Below are positions 1 to 8,076 of a stretch of DNA of 64,000 nt, piece after piece. A program made the translations under genes and the position numbers. The notes below the pieces were generated by a model. That model was not told where the DNA came from and ran no database searches. It was given only the letters and a program-made list of their open reading frames with translations. Each line of letters opens with the position of its first letter. Position 1 is the first letter of the stretch. Source of the DNA: CAZICM01 sp964537685 (GTDB lineage: Bacteria > Myxococcota_A > Polyangia > Polyangiales > Polyangiaceae); contig CAZICM010000025.1 in NCBI GenBank assembly GCA_964537685.1, forward strand, positions 1 through 64,000, given 5' to 3'.

Positions 1-43
1 AGGAGATTGAAGGCGGGTTGGTTGAGGGGTATCGAAAAACCTC

Positions 44-751
44 TCACCCCCCACTCTCCCCCGGCGTCCCTCCATCGTCCCCCGCCTTGGTCGTGCGCCG
101 CCGAAATCGCTGAAAATAACTCTCCACCCGCGCTTTATCCAAGGGAAACTTCTGCGTCAGCGCCCCATGAAGCTGAATGCGCGCCGTGATCCACGCTCTC
201 CTCAGCCCTGGAATCACAACGTTGTCCAAATAGTCGGCCTCGTCTTCCGCCGCCTTTAGCGCTTCCAAAACCGGCTTCACCAACGCCTGCCTCGCACCCA
301 GCGGCCCCTGATGCATCAACAACAAATCTTTGTATTCTCCCACCGTAGACGGCAAGGCCAGCTCGGTCCCTATCGTCTTTAATAGCACTTCCACCTTGGC
401 AGGCTGTATGGTCCGCTTATCGGCTTGGGTCACATCCCGCAACCCTAGGGGAAAGTAAAGAATGTATTTGGAATGGGCCCGATTTTTATCCACATAGGCC
501 AACAAACCCAGCTCAAAAGACTCAACACGCCGATCGACCCCGTTATCCGCCTGCTCGACCTGAGCATCGAGGGCTTGAATGTGTTCTTCCAAGTCCTCGC
601 GCTGCCGAAGTGTGCTTTTGAGTTTGGAATTGTGATCCTTAAAATCAGCCTCCATGCCAGCGCTTTCTTCGTCCGCAGCGACGGCGGAAACGGTAAAAGC
701 TCCGTTGCGGACAAGGTGGATGGAGGCCAGGGTGTCCGAGGGACTATCCAT
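44..751 (-). CDS. Hypothetical protein with predicted coiled coil
   Basis: I do not recognise this 235-residue protein. Residues about 30-75 are rich in charged heptad-like positions (Lys, Glu, Asp, Gln with Leu/Val spacing) and look like a coiled coil. The rest is mixed alpha-helical with no signal peptide or membrane segment. The C-terminus ends in a Gly/Asp/Ser-rich tail. The ATG is the first in frame and has only a weak purine stretch upstream. It reads away from the repeat array to its right, and its left neighbour lies outside the window. A cytoplasmic structural or partner protein is possible, but nothing here shows a function. The open frame and its codon use support a real gene. Confidence 0.6.
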   Translation of the reverse strand: MDSPSDTLASIHLVRNGAFTVSAVAADEESAGMEADFKDHNSKLKSTLRQREDLEEHIQALDAQVEQADNGVDRRVESFELGLLAYVDKNRAHSKYILYFPLGLRDVTQADKRTIQPAKVEVLLKTIGTELALPSTVGEYKDLLLMHQGPLGARQALVKPVLEALKAAEDEADYLDNVVIPGLRRAWITARIQLHGALTQKFPLDKARVESYFQRFRRRTTKAGDDGGTPGESGG

Positions 752-926
752 GATGATGTCAACCTTTCGCGCTGGTATTTGAATCGTTGGTTAAATACGG
801 CGCGGTTTAATGAGAACGGAATGAATGGCTCTCGGCGTATCCAAGAGCGATTTGGTGAGTATAAGTCCAGGATAATGGGGATGCAAGGGGCAGGGTGTGC
901 GATTTTTGTTTTGTTTGGGGAGCTGG

Positions 927-1400
927 GTTTTGCAATGCGGGTGCGGAACTGGTTTTTGCATGGCATGGCGGCTGCAATGCGTGTCCAACAGGGGTGTCGG
1001 CGCGGCATGGCGTATGGCCAAGTGGGCGCAGAAGAGGGTTTGGCACGGCATTGNNNNNNNNNNNNNNNNNNNNNNNNNNNNNNNNNNNNNNNNNNNNNNN
1101 NNNNNNNNNNNNNNNNNNNNNNNNNNNNNNNNNNNNNNNNNNNNNNNNNNNNNCAGATGCAATGCGGGCGCGGAAGAGGTGTTGGCACGGCATTGCAGAT
1201 GCAATGCGGGCGCGGAAGAGGTGTTGGCACGGCATTGCAGATGCAATGCGCGTCCAAAGGACATGTTGGAACGGCATGGCGGATGGCAAAGGGGGTGCGA
1301 AAGCGATGTTGGAACGGCATTGCAGATGCAATGCGGGTGCGAAAGAGGTGTTGGAACGGTATGGCCGGCGCGGCGGACTCGAAAAGAAGTTGGCATGATG
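927..1400. repeat. Higher-order tandem repeat, 42/43-bp units, interrupted by a gap
   Basis: At least eight units follow head to tail: three before the N run and five after it, then a degraded ninth. Two adjacent units (1154-1195 and 1196-1237) are identical. Units at 969-1010 and 1238-1279 share a GTCCAA variant, and each is followed by a distinctive 43-bp unit (1011-1053, 1280-1322), so the array has a higher-order order. Junctions between standard units form the near-perfect palindrome GCATTGCAGATGCAATGC (1190-1207, 1232-1249). All three forward frames are open, but the 43-bp units shift the frame, so I read the array as non-coding. It fills most of the gene-free stretch from 752 to 1426. 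Confidence 0.85.
1054..1153. other. Assembly gap of 100 N
   Basis: Exactly one hundred N bases sit inside the tandem array. A round number of N is the usual placeholder for a scaffold gap of unknown size, so the true number of repeat units is not known. The repeat itself is the likely cause of the break. Confidence 0.97.
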
Positions 1401-1426
1401 GCTATTCGCGTGTACACATCGCAGAT

Positions 1427-2140
1427 GTGGAGTTCCGAGACCGGCTTATTCAAACCCTGCGCGCCATCGAACCCGTCCTCAACGAACCAGGCATTCTCGT
1501 GATCGGTTCCGAGGTGCCCAATTTATTGGAACGCGGCGCCGCCTCTACCCTTATTGTCTCCCAAGATATTGATATCGGCGTTCCAATCAGCCGCCATGCG
1601 GCCATCAAACAGCGTCTTGCCGAGTTGCATGGCTTGCGGCCGTCGCCGGAGGAACCTTCAGTGTGGCTTCCAGACGACCCAGCCTGTATCGAGGTGAACT
1701 TTGTCGGAATGGACACGGATGGCGAAGGTCCGGGCGAGACCTATGTGTTTGACGATGCCGAGCTTCCGCTTCTCGTTTTCGGCAACCTGTCGTTGCTGAA
1801 GCCGGGCCGTACGGTTTATGTCGACTCCACATGTGTACCCCTTCCTCAAATCGCTGGACTGGCTCTTGAAAAGCTCATCACCGATAGAAGCAGCGAGAAG
1901 GGGGAGCGCGATCTTCTGGTTGTTTTGGCGTTGTTGCTTGTGGCCGATGAATCGGATTGGCTGGAACTTGCTCGCATGTACCGTACATTGGCGCCCGAGC
2001 TGCGGTATGCAGTCCGCGCTAACCTGACGATACTATCGCTGATGAATCCGGTTGCGGGCATGCCCGATCCACGCTTGCACCGGGCCAAAATCATCCATCT
2101 GCTGCGCCGGCTGGAGGCCGAGGAGGCCGAACGCCGATGA
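1427..2140 (+). CDS. Nucleotidyltransferase-like protein
   Basis: The protein is about 237 residues from a GTG start that I chose because it follows the end of the repeat array; the frame stays open upstream, so the start is uncertain. An early GSEVPNLL stretch followed by SQDIDIGVP resembles the G-S and DxD metal-binding motifs of minimal or AbiEii/MenA-type nucleotidyltransferases. Further on, ALEKLITDRSSEKGERDLL resembles the EKL...R...K...DL segment of that family. The stop overlaps the next gene by ATGA, so the two are translationally coupled. The role is not shown: a toxin-type nucleotidyltransferase with a small partner is one reading, a housekeeping nucleotidyltransferase-fold protein another. 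Confidence 0.65.
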   Translation: MEFRDRLIQTLRAIEPVLNEPGILVIGSEVPNLLERGAASTLIVSQDIDIGVPISRHAAIKQRLAELHGLRPSPEEPSVWLPDDPACIEVNFVGMDTDGEGPGETYVFDDAELPLLVFGNLSLLKPGRTVYVDSTCVPLPQIAGLALEKLITDRSSEKGERDLLVVLALLLVADESDWLELARMYRTLAPELRYAVRANLTILSLMNPVAGMPDPRLHRAKIIHLLRRLEAEEAERR

Positions 2141-2487
2141 GTACGGCCCTGCATCGCCGGGTGCGTGAAATACGGGCGCGCGCGGAAATCAGAAAATGGG
2201 AATATCGGCAGCGGAATCATGCCAAGGGGGTGTGGTTCCGTTTGCGCCGGGTGCTGGCGGATGCCGAGCTGGCTTATGGGCTGGATGATGAAGAGATGGA
2301 GCAGTTGTTGGCAGAAGGTTTTTGTCTTGAGGCCGTTGGGGGAGAGCTTCAGCCGGTGAAACGGATTTTGTTTGTTCCCGAGGCTCGTCTGCGGTTGATC
2401 TCGGGGCGGCGCGAGCTTCCTGTTCGGTTGGGGCCGGAGCTGTTGGGGGAGCGCAATCTGGCCCTGCTTCGCTTTGAGGAGGGTTGA
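2137..2487 (+). CDS. Small hypothetical protein coupled to the nucleotidyltransferase-like gene
   Basis: This 116-residue protein is not recognised. The N-terminal 45 residues are strongly basic (many Arg and Lys), the middle is acidic (GLDDEEMEQLL), and the C-terminal half looks like beta strands with conserved-looking hydrophobic spacing. There is no signal peptide or membrane segment. Its ATG overlaps the stop of the upstream gene by four bases, which points to coupled translation and a shared job. A basic small protein paired with a nucleotidyltransferase recalls toxin-antitoxin layouts, but I see no known antitoxin motif. Confidence 0.6.
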   Translation: MSTALHRRVREIRARAEIRKWEYRQRNHAKGVWFRLRRVLADAELAYGLDDEEMEQLLAEGFCLEAVGGELQPVKRILFVPEARLRLISGRRELPVRLGPELLGERNLALLRFEEG

Positions 2488-2517
2488 GTTTGGGATGAAC
2501 CCCCCTTAGCCGAGAGC

Positions 2518-3228
2518 TTGCTCGCAACGGGTTTGGCATTTGTGTTCGGCCAATGTCGCGCCTTTGCGCTTGACCTCCCCCAAATCCCTGCGATAAGTCT
2601 CGCTTGGATGAAAGCCTTCAACGCATTGCGCGCGAGCTGCTCCGCGTGGCCATGGACGCTCTCCATGCTCGCCTGTGCGTCCGTAAATGGCACGCCACCA
2701 TGTCAGGCCAAGATGATGGTGCACGAGTTGGCGCATGCATGCGGTTGGCGGCATGGCGACGGTCAAGGCGTGCCTGCCCACGATGGGAGCGTCACATCGA
2801 TTCAAGGGGGCATGGCGGAATTTAAGCTAAACTCCTTTGATGGGGAGCGTGTAAAGGGTCGTCTTCTTCTTGGGGCCACGGTCGAGCCTTTGGTGATTGA
2901 TGCGAGACTCAGGGAATGGATCGATGTCGAGCTGCGTGATCTTCGGACGTGTGGTGACAAGCAGGTCCTTGAGTATTTTTTGCCTGATTTTTATGCGCCG
3001 CGCTCCGAGATGGATACGGCCCTAATGCTTCAGCCAGGGTTTTTATATGGGAAGGACCTAAGTTTTTTTCTGTTCTCAAAGCTTCGGATGAAACTTCTCC
3101 CCCAGTGTTTCGAAGCCGATCTGTGGGTGTGGTCGTTGGATAGGCGCGTCATTACAAAACATCCTATTTCCGTTCGGCGCACCGATATCGCCGCCGATGC
3201 CCCGCTAAAGCAACCCGAGACGCCTTGA
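2518..3228 (+). CDS. Putative zinc metallopeptidase (HExxHxxGxxH)
   Basis: The open frame starts at a TTG and gives 236 residues. At residues 69-79 it reads HELAHACGWRH, an exact match to the metzincin zinc-binding pattern HExxHxxGxxH, followed by GDGQGVP. Cys residues flank the motif (a Cys at 62 and Cys 75). The C-terminal half, from an internal ATG at 2812, has no family I recognise. The N-terminal 60 residues look less convincing, and no Shine-Dalgarno site precedes the TTG, so the start could be later, or the C-terminal part could be a separate gene. No obvious signal peptide is present. It would hydrolyse peptides if folded as the motif suggests. Confidence 0.5.
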   Translation: MLATGLAFVFGQCRAFALDLPQIPAISLAWMKAFNALRASCSAWPWTLSMLACASVNGTPPCQAKMMVHELAHACGWRHGDGQGVPAHDGSVTSIQGGMAEFKLNSFDGERVKGRLLLGATVEPLVIDARLREWIDVELRDLRTCGDKQVLEYFLPDFYAPRSEMDTALMLQPGFLYGKDLSFFLFSKLRMKLLPQCFEADLWVWSLDRRVITKHPISVRRTDIAADAPLKQPETP

Positions 3229-3241
3229 GACCCGAGATTAC

Positions 3242-3255
3242 AAAACAGGTGTTTT
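3242..3255. other. Short inverted repeat upstream of glyS
   Basis: The sequence AAAACAGGTGTTTT is a perfect 6-bp inverted repeat around GG, about 48 bp before the glyS ATG and just after the preceding gene. It may be an operator or a weak hairpin. It is AT-rich and lacks a following T-run, so I do not call it a terminator. Confidence 0.25.
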
Positions 3256-3302
3256 ACCCCTAGCCACCCACACCCCCTTTCGAGTAGCGTCCCGCTTCGC
3301 CC

Positions 3303-5453
3303 ATGACGACTCACCCCGCTCACCCTATGAACGTTCACGATACGTCCGCCGATCCCGACCCCATTACTGCCGATCTCCTCTTTGAAATCGGTGTCGAGGA
3401 ACTTCCCGCTTCCTTTGTCGATTCCGCACTCAATGCTCTCCCGGAGCTCGCCGAAAAACGCCTCCGCGATCTTAGGCTCGCTCATGGCCAAATCCGCGCA
3501 ATCGGTACGCCTAGGCGCCTCGCTCTCTTGGTCTTCGGACTCGCTACCCATCAGCCCGATCTCGAAGAGGAAATCACCGGGCCCCCCGTTAAAGCCGCGT
3601 TTAAAGATGGGGCGCCCACCAAGGCCGCCGAAGCCTTCGCCGCTAAATTAGGCTGCTCCGTCGACGCTCTGCGCAAAGTCCAAACGCCAAAGGGCGAATA
3701 TGTCGTCGGTACGCGCCGCGAAACCGGCCGCGCCGCAAAAGACTTGCTTCCCGCTACTCTTACGTCCCTCGCCCTCGCGATTCCCTTCAGGAAATCAATG
3801 CGCTGGGGCTCCTCCGATATCGCTTTCGGCCGCCCTATCCAATGGGTGTGCGCGCTGTTAGGCACCGAAGTCTTGCCCCTCGATTTGTGTAATCTGCCCT
3901 CAACCCGCCATAGTATCGGCCACCGCTTCCTGCATCCAAACCGCGTTTGGCTCTTGGGCGCTAAAAATTATGCCGATGCCCTGCGCGATGCCCATGTGCT
4001 CGTCGATCCCGTCGAACGCTTGAGTGTGATGGATGTGCGTCTGCGCGAGGCCGCTCAGCATGCGGGCGGGGCGCTCATTCCCGATGATTTTTTAATGCAG
4101 GAAAACTTGTCCCTGGTCGAGGAGCCTCATGTCATTACAGGCGGCTTCTCGGATGAGTTTTTAGAATTGCCCGAACAGGTGATTCTGGCCGTAGCCCGCG
4201 GTCATCAGCGCTATTTCTGTGTGCGCGCAAAGGATGGGAAACTGCTGCCCAATTATCTGTCGGTCGTGAATACCGCCGAACATCCGCAAAATATACGGCG
4301 CGGAAACGATCGCGTGATGCGGGCCAGGCTGGCCGATGCCCGTTTCTTCTATCGCGAGGACATGAAAATCCCGCTCGCCGAACGCAGAAATAAATTAAGC
4401 GGTATCGTCTTTCAGAAGCGTTTGGGGACGATGCTGATGCGGGCCGAGCGTATCGAGAAGTTGGCGCGCGAACTCGGTCTTTTGTTGCAATTGCCCGAGG
4501 CTACCATTATGGCGGCCGCGAGCGGCGCGCATCTGTGTAAATGTGATCTGGTGTCGCTGATGGTCGGTGAATTCCCAGAGCTTCAAGGCGAAATGGGATG
4601 CGCTTATGCCAAAAAGCAAGGTGTCGATCCCGCCGTCGCCGATGTGATCGCCGCGCATTATATGCCGAAGGGGGCCCAGGATAATACGGCGCCCACCGAT
4701 GCTGCGGCCCTTGTCGCTATCGCCGATCGGCTCGATGCGCTGGTGGGCTGTTTTGCTATCGGCCTGTCGCCTACAGGTGCCGCCGATCCTTATGGGTTAA
4801 GGCGCGCCGCTATCGGTATCCTGCGCACCTTGCTCGATCGCAGCTTCGATCTGCATCTCTCCGATGCCATACGCGCGGCCTACGCCGGTTACGCAGGCAT
4901 TCAGCTCGATCTGTCCGAGCAAGAACTTCAAAGCCATCTCGCTTCGTTCTTCTCCGATAGGCTTCGCGGTATCCTGTCCGATAAATTGCCGCACGATGCG
5001 GTCATCGCTTGTTTGTCCGTCGCATCCGATCGGCCGCTCGATGTCCGCGCCCGCGCCCTCGCGATTACCGAACTCGATGCGGCGACGCGCCAAAGCGTGG
5101 GCGAAGTCTTCAAGCGGGCCACCAATATCGCGGCCAGCGCCGCCGATTTGGACGATTCGCCGATTGCCGCGCCCCCGGCCGATGCCCACGAAAGCGAAAA
5201 AACCCTGTTCGAATCGTTTACAAGGCTAAAGCAGCATTTGAGCACGCTGAGCAGCGCCGGTGCCTATCTGCAGGCATTCCGGGAAGTCGCTTCGTTCGCG
5301 CCGCTGCTCCATCGCTATTTTCTCGATGTATTTGTGATGACCGACGATCTTGTGCTGCGTCACAATCGCCTCCGGCTGATGCGTTCGGTGGCTCAGAGCT
5401 GTGCATCGCTGGCCAAGCTGGAGCTTTTGGGCGAAACACCTTCCAAATTATAA
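3303..5453 (+). CDS. glyS: Glycyl-tRNA synthetase beta subunit
   Basis: The beta subunit of the alpha2beta2 bacterial glycyl-tRNA synthetase charges tRNA-Gly in the cytoplasm. At 716 residues it is close to the usual family length of about 690. The N-terminus has the family signature LLFEIGVEELPA and then RAIGTPRRLA. The middle has GHQRYF and the HD-like region with AAHLCKCDL, then HY.P and ADRLDALVG. The stretch LSPTGAADPYGLRRAAIGI is also diagnostic. The C-terminal part is the anticodon-binding-like helical domain. A second ATG lies 24 bases downstream and could be the start; neither has a clear ribosome site. The alpha subunit gene glyQ is not in the window, so the two subunits are not adjacent on this side. 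Confidence 0.97.
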   Translation: MTTHPAHPMNVHDTSADPDPITADLLFEIGVEELPASFVDSALNALPELAEKRLRDLRLAHGQIRAIGTPRRLALLVFGLATHQPDLEEEITGPPVKAAFKDGAPTKAAEAFAAKLGCSVDALRKVQTPKGEYVVGTRRETGRAAKDLLPATLTSLALAIPFRKSMRWGSSDIAFGRPIQWVCALLGTEVLPLDLCNLPSTRHSIGHRFLHPNRVWLLGAKNYADALRDAHVLVDPVERLSVMDVRLREAAQHAGGALIPDDFLMQENLSLVEEPHVITGGFSDEFLELPEQVILAVARGHQRYFCVRAKDGKLLPNYLSVVNTAEHPQNIRRGNDRVMRARLADARFFYREDMKIPLAERRNKLSGIVFQKRLGTMLMRAERIEKLARELGLLLQLPEATIMAAASGAHLCKCDLVSLMVGEFPELQGEMGCAYAKKQGVDPAVADVIAAHYMPKGAQDNTAPTDAAALVAIADRLDALVGCFAIGLSPTGAADPYGLRRAAIGILRTLLDRSFDLHLSDAIRAAYAGYAGIQLDLSEQELQSHLASFFSDRLRGILSDKLPHDAVIACLSVASDRPLDVRARALAITELDAATRQSVGEVFKRATNIAASAADLDDSPIAAPPADAHESEKTLFESFTRLKQHLSTLSSAGAYLQAFREVASFAPLLHRYFLDVFVMTDDLVLRHNRLRLMRSVAQSCASLAKLELLGETPSKL

Positions 5454-5529
5454 AGGATATGCTTCCCGGCTTCGCTGTATAAGCCATTGCCGAGGGCCGC
5501 CTTTCCGGCGACAATAGGCGGCTGCACTC

Positions 5530-6009
5530 ATGCACAACGAGCATGGCGAGCATAACCTGAGCGCCCACGTACTGGTCGTGAAAACCGGCTCATGGCTGTG
5601 CGCGATCCCTTTGCGTGAAGTCCGGGAAACGATGCGCCGCCTGCCTATTCGCAGCATTGAAGGAGCGCTTCCCTTTGTGCGCGGGCTCGCTCAAGTCCGG
5701 GGTGCGCTGCTGCCTGTGATCGATGTGCGCGCGCTGCTCGGAGAGCCTCAGGAACACTCGCGAACCTGCGCCCCCTTCTTTGTCACCGTTCAGTTTGGCG
5801 AGCAATGCGCGGTAATCGAAGCCGATTCCATTATCGGCGCCCAGTATATACATCTTGAACAGCTCGAGGCGTTGCCATCGCTTTTATCGGAAACGATTGG
5901 CATATTCGTTGAAAAGCTCGGTTCGCTCGACAAAAAGCATCTTGCATTTTGCAGTGCAGTAAAGCTTCTGTCCGCGCTTTCGCTGGAACGCCCCGAGGAC
6001 GCCGTATGA
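5530..6009 (+). CDS. cheW: CheW-like coupling protein, first of the Frz-like cluster
   Basis: CheW proteins link chemoreceptors to the CheA kinase in the cytoplasmic array. This 159-residue protein is one CheW domain: the early VLVVKTGSWLCAIPLREVRET strand pair and the PFVRGLAQVRGALLPVIDVR block match the family's core, where the R-G and P-V-I-D positions are typical. There is no membrane segment. It is the first gene of a seven-gene co-directional run and overlaps the following cheR by ATGA. Two CheW proteins in one operon is the pattern of the Myxococcus FrzA/FrzB pair; which one this corresponds to cannot be decided by eye. Confidence 0.9.
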   Translation: MHNEHGEHNLSAHVLVVKTGSWLCAIPLREVRETMRRLPIRSIEGALPFVRGLAQVRGALLPVIDVRALLGEPQEHSRTCAPFFVTVQFGEQCAVIEADSIIGAQYIHLEQLEALPSLLSETIGIFVEKLGSLDKKHLAFCSAVKLLSALSLERPEDAV

Positions 6010-7550
6010 CGAACGCGCGGGATCAGGAAGCGCTCGAGCGCTTTACGATGCTGATCGAAAAGCGTTTGGGCTTTGAATGCGCCGATTGGCAAAAGCAACA
6101 GCTTCCCTTTTTGCTCCGCGAGCGAGTCCGGCGCAATTCGGCGCTGGGAGGTCTGGAAGGCTATCTCGCTTGGCTTCCAACCCTCGAGGCCAATCACGCC
6201 GAGTATTTCACGATTGCCGCGGAGCTTACCGTTGGTGAGACCTATTTTTTCCGCGAGCCGCGAGCCTTTGAAGCCTTGACCGAGCATGTGCTCCCCGAAC
6301 TGCTTGCCCGGGAGACCAACAAACCCTTGCGTTTTCTCTCGGCTGGATGCGCCTCGGGTGAAGAACCTTATACCTTGGCCTTGCTGCTTCGAAAGACGCT
6401 CGGTGAACAGGCGGTTGGGCGGGTGGAAATTATCGGCGTGGATATCAGCCCCGCCGCCCTGCAAAAAGCCGAGAACGCTGTTTATTCTGAATGGTCGCTC
6501 CGGGCGACGCCTCACGATATACGCCGCGAATCCTTCATTCAAAGGGGTCAGGATTTCCGCCTTCGCGATAGCATCAAGGCGATGGTGCGCTTTTATCCCA
6601 GGAATTTGCTGGCCCCTGAAAACACATTTAAAGATTTAGGCCATTTTCATGTTGTTTTTTGCCGGAACGTTATCATCTACTTCGCTCCCGGCGCTATCGC
6701 CCAAACCTTGAACTTGCTGACCCATATGCTGTATCCCGGGGGGTTTTTATTCCTCGGGCACAGCGAAAATGTGCGCGACCGCTCCCAGGGTCTGGAGCTG
6801 GTGAATCACGGCGAAGCCTTTTATTACCAGCGCCCGCCTATCCGCAAACCCCAGCGTCCGCGCTTGTCTGAACCGCCTCAAAGCGGCGGCGACCAAGACG
6901 ACGGCTTATGGCATCTGCGTATCGAGGAATCCGCCAAGCGGGTCGAAGCCTTTACATCCGGCCAAACCCCTCCGCCGGGTGCCATCGCCGCGCAGGTACC
7001 GCCTCCCGCCGCTTCGCCTCCGGTCCGGCGCTCCAGTCCTGGTTCTTTTCGGGCGGCTCTCGAGCTTATCCGGGCCGAACGTTTTGGAGATGCCGTTGCC
7101 TTGCTCGAGGCCGGCCGTAAAAGCGGTCCCACCAACAACCCCGATGTAGAGCTATTTTTGGCGGTGGCGTATTTCAATCAAGGTCATTTCTCATCGGCCG
7201 AACAAATATGCATGCGCCTGCTTCGCACCGTAAAGGGAAAGGATGCCGCGGATGCATTGTATGTGCTTGGACTCTGTTATGAACACACGGGGGATCCCAG
7301 CATGGCCCTGATTCAGTATCAGCTTGCTGCCGATGAAGACCCGACATTTGCGATGCCCCACATTCACCGGGGCAGGCTTCTCAAGCGGGCGGGACGTCAG
7401 CAAGAAGCCAGAAGCGCGTATGGACAGGCGGCGGACCTTGTTGCCCACGAGCATGCCGACCGCATTGTGCTGTTTGGAGGCGGATTCCAGAAGAACGCAC
7501 TGCTTTCGCTCTGCAGGAATGAACTGAACTCAATTGGGGGCATAGAATGA
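6006..7550 (+). CDS. cheR: CheR-type methyltransferase with C-terminal TPR region (FrzF-like)
   Basis: This enzyme uses S-adenosylmethionine to methylate glutamates of the chemoreceptor. It has 514 residues from the ATG that overlaps the cheW stop. The N-terminal 270 residues are CheR: VGETYFFREP, FLSAGCASGEEPYTLA (SAM-binding), then DISPAALQKAE and FCRNVIIYF. A Pro-rich linker at about residues 325-360 leads into three or so TPR-like helical repeats (AVAYFNQGHFSSAEQICMRL, then YVLGLCYEHTGDPSMALIQY). A CheR fused to TPRs is the hallmark of Myxococcus FrzF. It also overlaps the second cheW by ATGA, so expression is tightly coupled. Confidence 0.95.
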   Translation: MTNARDQEALERFTMLIEKRLGFECADWQKQQLPFLLRERVRRNSALGGLEGYLAWLPTLEANHAEYFTIAAELTVGETYFFREPRAFEALTEHVLPELLARETNKPLRFLSAGCASGEEPYTLALLLRKTLGEQAVGRVEIIGVDISPAALQKAENAVYSEWSLRATPHDIRRESFIQRGQDFRLRDSIKAMVRFYPRNLLAPENTFKDLGHFHVVFCRNVIIYFAPGAIAQTLNLLTHMLYPGGFLFLGHSENVRDRSQGLELVNHGEAFYYQRPPIRKPQRPRLSEPPQSGGDQDDGLWHLRIEESAKRVEAFTSGQTPPPGAIAAQVPPPAASPPVRRSSPGSFRAALELIRAERFGDAVALLEAGRKSGPTNNPDVELFLAVAYFNQGHFSSAEQICMRLLRTVKGKDAADALYVLGLCYEHTGDPSMALIQYQLAADEDPTFAMPHIHRGRLLKRAGRQQEARSAYGQAADLVAHEHADRIVLFGGGFQKNALLSLCRNELNSIGGIE

Positions 7551-8062
7551 AAGCCGCTACCGATCAGATCTCCCATAGGGTTGAAGAATTAAGGCAAGCG
7601 TTCGATCAATCGTTTGCCGAGCCGTTGAGGCAAGTCGAGGCCGGCCGGGAGAATATGCTGTCCGTGCATATTGGCCAATCGGATTATTGTATTCGCCTCA
7701 GCGAGCTGGCCACGGTTGCCAAGAGCAAAAAGATTGTTCCCATTCCCAATGGCCCGGATGGATTGGTGGGGGTATGTGGACTACGAGAAAAGCTGATCGC
7801 GGTATTTCAACTGTCGCATGTGCTGGGGACGCCCGCGCACAAGGCGGCGCCCCGCTGGCTTTTGGTCTGCAAGGGCAACCCCGAGGTAGCCTTTGGCGTC
7901 GAGGAAATCAACGCCTACCTCCAGGTTTCGCCCAGCGAAATGAACGAGGTTGAAGTGAACGCAGCCGGCCCATTTGTCAGCCACCTCATTAAACGCGGGA
8001 ACCAAAGACTAGGTCTATTGGATGTTCCAGCCATCCTAGATAGCTTGGAGCGCAATCCCTGA
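7547..8062 (+). CDS. cheW: Second CheW-like coupling protein
   Basis: This 171-residue protein carries one CheW domain after an N-terminal helix of about 35 residues. The signature parts are LSVHIGQSDYCIRLSELATV, then IPNGPDGLVGVCGLREKLIAVF and a C-terminal strand set ending RLGLLDVPAILDSLE. It starts at an ATG overlapping the cheR stop. The extra N-terminal helix separates it from the first CheW of the operon and may let the two couple different partners. A receptor gene follows 14 bases downstream. Confidence 0.88.
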   Translation: MKAATDQISHRVEELRQAFDQSFAEPLRQVEAGRENMLSVHIGQSDYCIRLSELATVAKSKKIVPIPNGPDGLVGVCGLREKLIAVFQLSHVLGTPAHKAAPRWLLVCKGNPEVAFGVEEINAYLQVSPSEMNEVEVNAAGPFVSHLIKRGNQRLGLLDVPAILDSLERNP

Positions 8063-8076
8063 GACGGAGAATAGAG

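Noticed and set aside
927..1400. CRISPR array
   Set aside because: Units follow each other directly without spacers, and no cas genes are near.
473..2140. A long open frame running from 473 through the tandem array and gap into the nucleotidyltransferase gene
   Set aside because: The 43-bp units would shift the frame, the array is open in three frames by composition, and the gap prevents a reliable reading. Only the part after the array is kept.
2506..2805. A minus-strand frame opposite the metallopeptidase motif
   Set aside because: It has no recognisable domain, and the opposite strand carries an exact zinc-binding motif.
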